From an uncultured Alistipes sp. (GTDB lineage Bacteria; Bacteroidota; Bacteroidia; Bacteroidales; Rikenellaceae), in NCBI GenBank assembly GCA_910584485.1, contig CAJUAV010000003.1:62001-126000 (forward strand): a stretch of DNA of 64,000 nt, read 5' to 3'. Shown piece by piece: positions 34,729 to 41,063 of the stretch (positions are counted from its first letter, which is position 1; every line of letters starts with the position of its first letter). The position numbers and the translations under genes were made by a program. The notes under the pieces are model-generated. The model did no database searches and had not been told where the DNA came from. It worked only from the letters and a program-made list of their open reading frames with translations.

Positions 34729-34822
34729 GGGGGGGGGCTGCAATCCGCTGCCGAACGGTTTCGATCCCGCAAGGGATGGGCGGGCCGCAGGCTTCGGCCT
34801 CGCAGAGGTCGGCGGTCCGGCC
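34729..34822 (+). repeat. Intergenic modular repeat array 8 (short)
   Basis: A run of nine G (34729-34737) is followed by the hairpin CGATCCC-GCAA-GGGAT and GGGCGGGCCGCAGGCTTCGG, then CGGCCTC-GCA-GAGGTCGGCGG. It is a collapsed single unit between the DUF4837 and aldo/keto reductase genes. Confidence 0.75.
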
Positions 34823-34823
34823 A

Positions 34824-34843
34824 TAAAACAGGAGAGGTCCTGT
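34824..34843 (-). terminator. Terminator of the cstA-to-aldo/keto reductase unit
   Basis: On the minus strand ACAGGA-CCTC-TCCTGT is followed by TTTTA, 19 bases beyond the reductase stop. The stem is short (6 bp). Confidence 0.6.
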
Positions 34844-34861
34844 CCGACGGGCTGCCCGCCC

Positions 34862-36247
34862 CTACCGGTTCCGCTTCAGCTCCTCGACGAAGCGGTCGAT
34901 GCGCCGCAGCTGTTTCGGAATATCGATCGACTGCGGGCAATGGTGCACGCACTTTCCGCATCCGATGCAGCGGTCCGCCTGCCGTTCGCGCGGCACCGCG
35001 CGGTCGTATCCCACGAGGTAGGCGCGCCGTGCCTGCCAGTAGTTCTCCGCCTGGCGGCTCTCGGGCACGCTCCCCTCGTTGACGCATTTGTTGTAGTGGA
35101 GCAGGATGGCGGGGATGTCGAGCCCGTAGGGGCAGGGCATGCAGTATTTGCAGTCGTTGCAGGGGATCGTCGGATACTGCATCATCAGATCGGCCGTTCC
35201 GTAGAGGTATTGCATCTCCTCCTCGTCGAGCGGTTGCAGCGGGCAGAACGAGCGCAGGTTGTCGTCGAGGTGCTCCATGCGGGTCATGCCGCTCAAGACG
35301 GTCAGCACCCCCGGGTGGGTCCCCGCGAAGCGGAAGGCCCACGAGGCGACGCTGCGCTGCGGTTCGCGCTGCTTGAGGCGCGTCACGATGTGGTCGGGCA
35401 CCTTCGAGAGGCGCCCTCCGAGCAGCGGCTCCATGATGACGGCGGGAATGCCGCGCTTCTCCAGTTCGCCGTAGAGGTACTCGGCGTCCGTGTTGCGGCG
35501 GTTGATCTCCTTGGCGTGGCGCCAGTCGAGGTAGTTGAGCTGGATCTGCACGAAATCCCACTTGTAACGGTCGTGCTGCGCCAGCAGATAATCGAAGACC
35601 TCGACCTCGCCGTGGTACGAGAAGCCGAGGTTGCGGATGCGCCCCGCCTCCCGCTCGGCGAGCAGGAAATCGAGCACCCCGTTGTCGAGGTAGCGCCCGC
35701 GAAGCGCCTCCATGCCGCCCATGCCGACGCCGTGCAGCAGCAGGTAGTCGATGCGGTCGGTCTGCAACTCCGCGAACGAGTTGCGGTACATGGCGAGCGA
35801 CGCCTCGCGGCTCCAGGTCGAAGGGTCGAAATTCGACAGCTTCGTCGCGATGAAATAGCGGTCGCGCGGGTGGCGCTTCAGGGCGATGCCCGTGGCGCGT
35901 TCCGAACGCCCCTTGCAGTAGGCGGGCGAGGTGTCGAAGTAGTTTACCCCATATTCGATCGCCTTGTCGACCAGTCGGTTGACCGTCTCCTGGTCGATTT
36001 CGTTGCCCGTGTCGGTCTTCACCGTCGGCCAGCGCATGCAGCCGTAACCCAGCAGCGAAACGCGGTCGCCCGTCGCGGGGTTGGTGCGGCAGGTCATCTT
36101 TTCGTGAGGGATCTCTCCCGCAGCCGCCTGCTCCGTGTCGGTGCCGCGCGCGGCGTCGCACCCCGCGAGGGCCGCCGCCGAAACCGTCGCCCCGAGTCCG
36201 AGGCGTTTGAGAAATTCCCGTCGGTTCATTTCGTTCGTCCGTTTCAT
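34862..36247 (-). CDS. Aldo/keto reductase with Tat-type signal and C-terminal ferredoxin domain
   Basis: 461 aa. The N-terminus holds a twin-arginine motif (RREFLKR, R9-R10) and a lipobox-like ALAGC (Cys30), so it is probably exported folded and possibly lipidated. The AKR barrel follows: GYGCMRWP, NYFDTSPAYCKGRSE and IATKLSNF. The C-terminus has CNDCKYCMPCPYGLDI and a 4Fe-4S set CIGCGKCVHHCPQSIDIP. Such AKR-ferredoxin proteins are common in Bacteroidota; the substrate is unknown. Electrons may come from the polyferredoxin gene 12 bases upstream. Confidence 0.88.
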   Translation of the reverse strand: MKRTNEMNRREFLKRLGLGATVSAAALAGCDAARGTDTEQAAAGEIPHEKMTCRTNPATGDRVSLLGYGCMRWPTVKTDTGNEIDQETVNRLVDKAIEYGVNYFDTSPAYCKGRSERATGIALKRHPRDRYFIATKLSNFDPSTWSREASLAMYRNSFAELQTDRIDYLLLHGVGMGGMEALRGRYLDNGVLDFLLAEREAGRIRNLGFSYHGEVEVFDYLLAQHDRYKWDFVQIQLNYLDWRHAKEINRRNTDAEYLYGELEKRGIPAVIMEPLLGGRLSKVPDHIVTRLKQREPQRSVASWAFRFAGTHPGVLTVLSGMTRMEHLDDNLRSFCPLQPLDEEEMQYLYGTADLMMQYPTIPCNDCKYCMPCPYGLDIPAILLHYNKCVNEGSVPESRQAENYWQARRAYLVGYDRAVPRERQADRCIGCGKCVHHCPQSIDIPKQLRRIDRFVEELKRNR

Positions 36248-36259
36248 GCTTTTTGGTCG

Positions 36260-37789
36260 TTAGATGATCGAATGGCGTTCGTGCCCCTCCACGTAGATGG
36301 CGCTGAAGGGACGGGCGGGACAGAGGTGTTCGCAGGCGCCGCAGCCGATGCAGCGCTCGGTGTCCACGGCGGGAATCCGCGGCGACGCAGGGTCGGCCGC
36401 ATCCGACGGAACCATCCGAATGGCCCCCGTCGGGCAGTGGCGGGCGCAGTTGCCGCAGGCGTCGCCCTTCGCGAGCGGCACGCAGTTCTGCGGCACCCAC
36501 ACCGCATGGCCGATCTGCACGGAGGATTTCTCGGCCGCCGTCACGCGTCGGATCGCCCCCGTGGGGCAGACCTCCGAGCAGCGCGTGCACTCGGGGCGGC
36601 AGTGGCCGCGCTCGTAGGAGGCCTCGGGCTGCATCAGGCGGTCGATCGCCGTCGCGGGGCGCAGGACCCCGTTCGGGCAGGCCGCCACGCAGAGCTGGCA
36701 CCCCGTGCAATGCTGCGTCAGGTGGCGCAGGCTCTCCGCCCCGGGCGGTACGATCGGCACGGCGCGGTGCGGCGCCCGCTTTTGCAGCAGCACGGCCAGT
36801 CCGCCGTCCACCTTCTTGTGCTGCGCACGGGCCGCCGTGGCGGCGGCGAAGAGGCCGAGGCCCGTCAGGAAGCTGCGGCGGCTCGTGTCGACCGCCTCCG
36901 ATGCGGCGTTCGTCTTGTCAGCAGCCGTCTTGTCCGCGGCCCTCGACGCGGGCTCCGTCTCCGCTGCGCGGCGCCGCTCGTAGCGGATCGCCCCCTGGCG
37001 GCAGTTGTCGAGGCAGTCGAAGCAGACGACGCAGCGCGAAAGGTCGATCGCGTGGGCCTTGCTGTCGATGCAGGCCGCCTTGCAGCGGCGGGCGCAGAGG
37101 CCGCAGCCGTTGCATTTCGACGGGTCGATGACGGGGCGGAACCACGAGAAGCGCGCCAGCGCCCCCAGCACCGTGCCGACGGGGCAGACCGTGTTGCACC
37201 ACGTGCGGCCGCCGCGCCAGGCGAGCAGGCCGATGCCGACGAAGGTGACGACGGCGACCGCGAAGACGGGCAGGCTGCGCACCCACACCTCGGTTCGGTA
37301 GAAGGCGTAGCTGTCGGCCCGCTCGGCCAGGTGCGCCAGCAGGTTGTTGCCCCATCCGTAGAGGGGTGCGAAGAGGTTCTGCGCGATGCGGCCGTAGGCG
37401 CTGTAGGGCGCCGCGAGCATCGCCGCGGAGAGCAGCCCCGCCGCGAGCAGTCCGACGAAGAGGAGCAGCATCGCGACCCGCAGCACGGTGCGTGCCGGGG
37501 TGTAGGCGTAGCGGTTGCGCCGTTTTTTGCCGATGCGGCCCGCGCGGCCGAAGAGGTCCTGCATCACCCCCAGCGGACAGACCACCGAGCAGTAGAGGCG
37601 GCCGAAGAGGAGCGTGCAGACGACGAGCGCCGCGACGACGCCGACGTTGAGGGCCAGCACGGCGGGCAGGAACTGGATTTTCGCCATCCATCCGAACCAA
37701 CGGTGGATCGTCCCCGTGAAGTCGAGGAAAAGGAGCGTGACGAGCGCGAAGAAGAGCAGCGCGCACGCGATGCGGATTTTTCGTAACAT
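36260..37789 (-). CDS. Membrane polyferredoxin, NapH-like half fused to a Tat-type ferredoxin half
   Basis: 509 aa. Residues 1-200 carry several membrane helices and two CX3CP motifs (YCSVVCP at 67-71; WCNTVCP at 198-202), as in NapH/CcoG-like proteins. Two ferredoxin sets follow (CNGCGLCARRC, 226-236; CVVCFDCLDNC, 253-263). At R304-R305 an internal RRSFLTGLGLFAAATAARA looks like a complete Tat signal. Up to four further cluster sets lie beyond it (361-371, 397-408, 445-452, 480-490). This reads as NapH and NapG fused. Its likely role is electron transfer from the quinone pool to the reductase encoded next. Confidence 0.85.
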   Translation of the reverse strand: MLRKIRIACALLFFALVTLLFLDFTGTIHRWFGWMAKIQFLPAVLALNVGVVAALVVCTLLFGRLYCSVVCPLGVMQDLFGRAGRIGKKRRNRYAYTPARTVLRVAMLLLFVGLLAAGLLSAAMLAAPYSAYGRIAQNLFAPLYGWGNNLLAHLAERADSYAFYRTEVWVRSLPVFAVAVVTFVGIGLLAWRGGRTWCNTVCPVGTVLGALARFSWFRPVIDPSKCNGCGLCARRCKAACIDSKAHAIDLSRCVVCFDCLDNCRQGAIRYERRRAAETEPASRAADKTAADKTNAASEAVDTSRRSFLTGLGLFAAATAARAQHKKVDGGLAVLLQKRAPHRAVPIVPPGAESLRHLTQHCTGCQLCVAACPNGVLRPATAIDRLMQPEASYERGHCRPECTRCSEVCPTGAIRRVTAAEKSSVQIGHAVWVPQNCVPLAKGDACGNCARHCPTGAIRMVPSDAADPASPRIPAVDTERCIGCGACEHLCPARPFSAIYVEGHERHSII

Positions 37790-37802
37790 GGCCGTTCGTC
37801 GA

Positions 37803-38504
37803 TTAAGCGTGGGTGGTTTCTCCCCGCAGCGCCTGCACGAATCCGGGCCAGAGGCGCCACAGGTTTTCGGTTTGCAGCCACAGCTCGCGCGCTTCGGCTT
37901 CGGGGGTGGGGTGTTCGCTCTCGATCGCGTCGAGGTAGGCGGCATCGGCGGGGTGTTCGTCGGCCGTGAATTCGCGGTAATAGGGGGCGAAGCGTTCGCG
38001 GAAACGCTTCAGCTCGCCCTGCGGCAGCACGCCGTCGCGGCGGAAGCCCGCCCACAACAGCAGCAGCACCCGCACGGCGTGTTTGTCCGACACGTCGTTG
38101 ATGACCTCGTCGAAGAGCTCCTGCTCGTCCATCGCCTGGTAGTCGAAGGCCAGCAGCGTGCTCCCTTCGAGGTGGTCTTCGGGGTCGAGTTCGAGCAGCA
38201 GCTCGAGCTGGGCGGCCGAAAGCTCGAAATCGTCGATCAGGAAGTGGTCGATCGCCGTGGCGTGCAGCAGTTCGAGCGCTGCCCGCGAATTGGCATGGTT
38301 CCACTCCAGGATCACCTCCTCGTCTTCGGGCAGCAGTCCCATGAGGCGCTGGAAGGCCTGGAAACGGTCGTTGCAGGCGCGTTCGACCGCACCCTGCCGT
38401 TGCAGTCGGCGGGTTTCGGCGAGGATCTTCACGAAATCGTAGGGGCCCGAGCCGATCAATTCGAAGGTCTGGTCGGGCGTGGGGTTAAGCAGCGGTTGTT
38501 GCAT
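37803..38504 (-). CDS. Acidic helical protein of unknown function
   Basis: 233 aa. It is predicted soluble and very acidic, with long helical stretches (for example LSAAQLELLLELDPEDHLEG and ELFDEVINDVSDKHAVRVLLLLWAG in part). It has no signal peptide and no cysteine cluster. Its start overlaps cstA by 20 bp and it ends 13 bases before the polyferredoxin gene, so it is in the operon. I do not recognise the family. A cytoplasmic chaperone for the exported redox protein would fit the position but has no motif support. Confidence 0.7.
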   Translation of the reverse strand: MQQPLLNPTPDQTFELIGSGPYDFVKILAETRRLQRQGAVERACNDRFQAFQRLMGLLPEDEEVILEWNHANSRAALELLHATAIDHFLIDDFELSAAQLELLLELDPEDHLEGSTLLAFDYQAMDEQELFDEVINDVSDKHAVRVLLLLWAGFRRDGVLPQGELKRFRERFAPYYREFTADEHPADAAYLDAIESEHPTPEAEARELWLQTENLWRLWPGFVQALRGETTHA

Positions 38505-39912
38505 CGCGGCAGAATTTGTAATGGATGAAAAGGGTGATGCAAAGGGTCATGAGGAGGCCGGCCAGGTAGGCGGCCGTACGGTTCTCCATGCCGAAGAACT
38601 GGTCCGAGACGAAGAGGAACGACGCGCAGACGAAGGTCATCGCCACGGCGGGGAGCAGCGCCACCCAGCGGTTGCGCTTTTGCCGCACGAGCCACACCGT
38701 GATACTCCAGAGTACGATCGTCGCCAGCGTCTGGTTCGTCCAGGCGAAATAGCGCCACACGACGTCGAAGTCGATCGTCGTGATCCAGTAGCCGACCAGG
38801 AAGAGCGGCACGCAGATCGCCAGCCGCTTCAGGTGGGAGCGTTGTTCGAGGCGCAGCATGTCGGCGACGATCAGGCGGGCCGAGCGGAACGCCGTGTCGC
38901 CCGAGGTGATCGGGGCCGCGACGACGCCGAGCAGCGCCAGCAGGCCGCCCGCGACGCCCAGCATGCCGTTCGAGAGAGTATCCACGGCCCAGGCGGCGCT
39001 GCCGCCGTGGGCGCGCAGCTGTTCGGCCAGCTCGCCCGCGCCTCCGAAGAAGGCCATGGCGACGGCCGCCCAGATGAGGGCGATGATGCTCTCGGCGATC
39101 ATCGCGCCGTAGAAGACGGGGCGGCAGGCGCGTTCGTTCTCCACGCAGCGGGCCATCAGGGGCGACTGCGTGGCGTGGAATCCCGAGATGGCGCCGCAGG
39201 CGATCGTGATGAAGAGCGTCGGCACGATCGGCAACCGTGCGGCATCGGGCTGGAAATTGCGCAGGGTCGTCAGGTCGGGGATCGTGCGGTCGCCCGCGAC
39301 GACGGCGACGAGCAGTCCGAGCGCCATCACCACCAGGGCGATGCCGAAGAGGGGGTAGATGCGGCCGATGAGCTTGTCGATGGGCAGGAGCGTGGCGATG
39401 AAATAGTAGGCCAGGATGATCCAGACCCACGTCGCGGCGGGGATGGCGGGGGTCATGTTGCCGAGCAGCTGGGCGGGGCTCAAGAGGAAGACCGCGCCGA
39501 CGAGCACCAGCAGCAGCACCGAGAAGAGGCGCATGAAGCGGCGCATGCCGTCGCCGAGGCAGTGCCCCACCGCTTCGGGGATGCTCAAGCCGTCGTGGCG
39601 CACGAGGAGCACGCCCGACAGAAAATCGTGCATCGCCCCCATGAAGATGCCCCCGAGGGTGATCCAGAGGAAGGCGACGGGGCCGAAGCAGGCTCCCAGC
39701 ACGGCGCCGAAGATGGGGCCTGTGCCGGCGATGTTGAGCAGCTGGATCAGAAAGACGCGCCAGCGCGGCAGGGGGACGTAGTCGACTCCGTCGTAGAGCC
39801 GCCGACAGGGGGTCGGCGCCGTGTCGTCGATCGCGACGAGGCGTTCGAGGTAACGCCCGTAGGTGAAATAGGCCGTCACGAGGAGGGCCAGACAGATCGA
39901 AAAGGTAATCAT
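38485..39912 (-). CDS. cstA: CstA-family carbon starvation transporter (short form)
   Basis: 475 aa with about a dozen membrane helices. The family blocks NIAGTGPIFGAVLGACFGPV, GGIFMGAMHDF and GFHATQSPLMARC are visible. E. coli CstA and BtsT (pyruvate and peptide uptake) have about 700 aa; this shorter form is usual in Bacteroidota. The ATG at 39912 was chosen over an upstream start that would include the promoter. It is the first gene of a four-gene unit that otherwise looks like a redox module. Confidence 0.9.
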   Translation of the reverse strand: MITFSICLALLVTAYFTYGRYLERLVAIDDTAPTPCRRLYDGVDYVPLPRWRVFLIQLLNIAGTGPIFGAVLGACFGPVAFLWITLGGIFMGAMHDFLSGVLLVRHDGLSIPEAVGHCLGDGMRRFMRLFSVLLLVLVGAVFLLSPAQLLGNMTPAIPAATWVWIILAYYFIATLLPIDKLIGRIYPLFGIALVVMALGLLVAVVAGDRTIPDLTTLRNFQPDAARLPIVPTLFITIACGAISGFHATQSPLMARCVENERACRPVFYGAMIAESIIALIWAAVAMAFFGGAGELAEQLRAHGGSAAWAVDTLSNGMLGVAGGLLALLGVVAAPITSGDTAFRSARLIVADMLRLEQRSHLKRLAICVPLFLVGYWITTIDFDVVWRYFAWTNQTLATIVLWSITVWLVRQKRNRWVALLPAVAMTFVCASFLFVSDQFFGMENRTAAYLAGLLMTLCITLFIHYKFCRDATTAA

Positions 39913-39929
39913 CGGAGGCGATTTTTGTG

Positions 39930-39937
39930 CGAAGATA
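39930..39937 (-). promoter_or_regulatory. Probable -7 box of cstA
   Basis: TATCTTCG on the minus strand (one mismatch), 17 bases before the ATG. Confidence 0.45.
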
Positions 39938-40057
39938 AGAAGAAAAGCGCGTTTTTTTTCGCAAAACGCTTGCACGGATTGTTTTTTTTTCGGATATTTG
40001 CACCTCGAAAAGGAGAACCAAGTGCCGCATTCCGTGCGGAGCGGTTCATTCCGAAAG

Positions 40058-40129
40058 GCCGAAATAGCTCAGCGGTAGAGCACTTCACTCGTAATGAAGG
40101 GGTCCCGAGTTCAAATCTCGGTTTCGGCT
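40058..40129 (+). tRNA. tRNA-Thr (anticodon CGT)
   Basis: 72 nt. The acceptor stem GCCGAAA/TTTCGGC, the D arm GCTC...GAGC and the anticodon stem CTTCA/TGAAG form a normal cloverleaf. The loop is CTCGTAA (anticodon 40090-40092) and the T arm is CCGAG-TTCAAAT-CTCGG. The discriminator base is T and CCA is not encoded. A terminator follows, and then a 20-bp copy of its 3' end. Confidence 0.97.
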
Positions 40130-40130
40130 C
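40111..40130 (+). repeat. 20-bp direct repeat, copy 1 (tRNA-Thr 3' end)
   Basis: These are the last 19 bases of the tRNA plus one flanking C. They are repeated exactly at 40293-40312. This is the usual position and size of an integrase attachment core. Confidence 0.8.
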
Positions 40131-40166
40131 AAAGATGCGAAAGCGCCGCAGGCGCCGGAACGAAAG

Positions 40167-40204
40167 AAAAAGACCGCTTCAAGTCCGCTTGAAAGCGGTC
40201 TTTT
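40167..40204 (+). terminator. Terminator of tRNA-Thr
   Basis: AAAAGACCGCTT and CAAG pair with CTTG and AAGCGGTCTTTT around a 4-nt loop; the hairpin is symmetrical, so it can act on both strands. Confidence 0.85.
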
Positions 40205-40292
40205 CGTTTCGGACCATCGATCGCGCAGCGATTTTCGCAGCTTCGACAGCGCCCCTGCGGCAAGCAGCAGAGACAAGACGAGCGAAGCGAAG

Positions 40293-40312
40293 TCAAATCT
40301 CGGTTTCGGCTC
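40293..40312 (+). repeat. 20-bp direct repeat, copy 2 (possible att remnant)
   Basis: An exact copy of the tRNA-Thr 3' end, with no tRNA body before it. It is followed directly by a second terminator-like hairpin. It marks the left edge of an AT-richer segment. Confidence 0.75.
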
Positions 40313-40313
40313 G

Positions 40314-40346
40314 CAAGAGGTCGCAATTGCTGCGGCCTCTTTTTTC
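40314..40346 (+). terminator. Second terminator-like hairpin after the tRNA copy
   Basis: AAGAGG and CGCA pair with TGCG and CCTCTT, followed by a T run. The order tRNA 3' end then terminator is thus present twice within 290 bp. Confidence 0.7.
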
Positions 40347-40521
40347 GTGTCGTCTTTGTGCCGCCGCAGCCTGTCCGACCGCCCCGTATCCGCCTCTGCT
40401 GTCCGTCTGTTTCGACGATTATCCCAAGATACGAAAAACAAAGTTTGAAATCCATGCGCCGTACTGTTGCATGAAAACTTTGTTTTCAGGAAATTTGCAA
40501 CAACAATACCCCGTTCGAGTG

Positions 40522-40551
40522 TTGCGTATTGAGAAACATTTCTTAACTTTG
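40522..40551 (+). promoter_or_regulatory. Promoter of the island transcript
   Basis: TTG at 40522-40524 and TAACTTTG at 40544-40551 are 19 bases apart. The first possible gene starts about 290 bases downstream. Confidence 0.6.
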
Positions 40552-40614
40552 CGTTATCGCTCCGAAAGGACGATGACATATTTTTAGTGAAAGTGTTTCG
40601 CTAATCCTTACCGA

Positions 40615-40790
40615 GAAAAATTTGGCGATTTTTAAGTAAGCAGGGATAGGCAGTACGAACACTCATCACCGTATCCGGGCATATATCCTTCTCGATATAT
40701 CCTTGTTCGGTGTGGGGTATTGTTTATTTGCTTACGGGCTCCGCCAAATGCCTCTCGGTCGATAAACGAACAGCTCCACACTTTCTTTTT
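40615..40790 (+). ncRNA. Structured 5' leader with long-range pairings
   Basis: No gene is seen between 40347 and 40840. Within the leader ATTTGGCG (about 40619) is complementary to CGCCAAAT (about 40743), and GTAAGCA (about 40636) to TGCTTAC (about 40728), which gives two nested long-range helices. GTGTGGGG (about 40709) can pair with CTCCACAC (about 40773) and would compete or form a pseudoknot. The class is not recognised; a cis-acting regulatory RNA is inferred. Confidence 0.45.
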
Positions 40791-40840
40791 GTATATAACC
40801 CACCGCAGCAGGAGTTGATACGGTAGAAAAACATTTGCTT

Positions 40841-41038
40841 ATGATTAAGATAAGTGTATCTGTACTGATGGAGCTTTCAGAAGATTGGAAACAGCGTTTT
40901 GCCGATTTCCAAACAGAACTCCAATCTACACGATTCGTGAATGAACGAGGTGAAATTCATATACCGAGTTACACCTATTTGGACACAATTTTTGAGATTG
41001 CCCGCCGATATGAAATTTTTATAATTTTCCATTCTTGA
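40841..41038 (+). CDS. Small protein of unknown function
   Basis: 65 aa from ATG (a TTG lies two codons earlier). It begins MIKISVSVLMELSEDWKQ and ends RRYEIFIIFHS. It has no signal peptide and is of mixed charge. Codon use is AT-richer than in the flanking core genes. It stops 25 bases before the large lipoprotein gene. It may be a leader-encoded regulator or a truncated mobile-element gene; I do not recognise it. Confidence 0.45.
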   Translation: MIKISVSVLMELSEDWKQRFADFQTELQSTRFVNERGEIHIPSYTYLDTIFEIARRYEIFIIFHS

Positions 41039-41063
41039 ATTTTCAACCACTCAAATCGTTATT

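Noticed and set aside
40293..40312. A second complete tRNA gene
   Set aside because: Only the last 20 bases of the tRNA are copied; the preceding sequence cannot form D or anticodon arms.
40085..40579. A 164-codon frame on the minus strand across the tRNA-Thr gene and its terminators
   Set aside because: It overlaps the tRNA and two terminator hairpins and has no recognisable domain.
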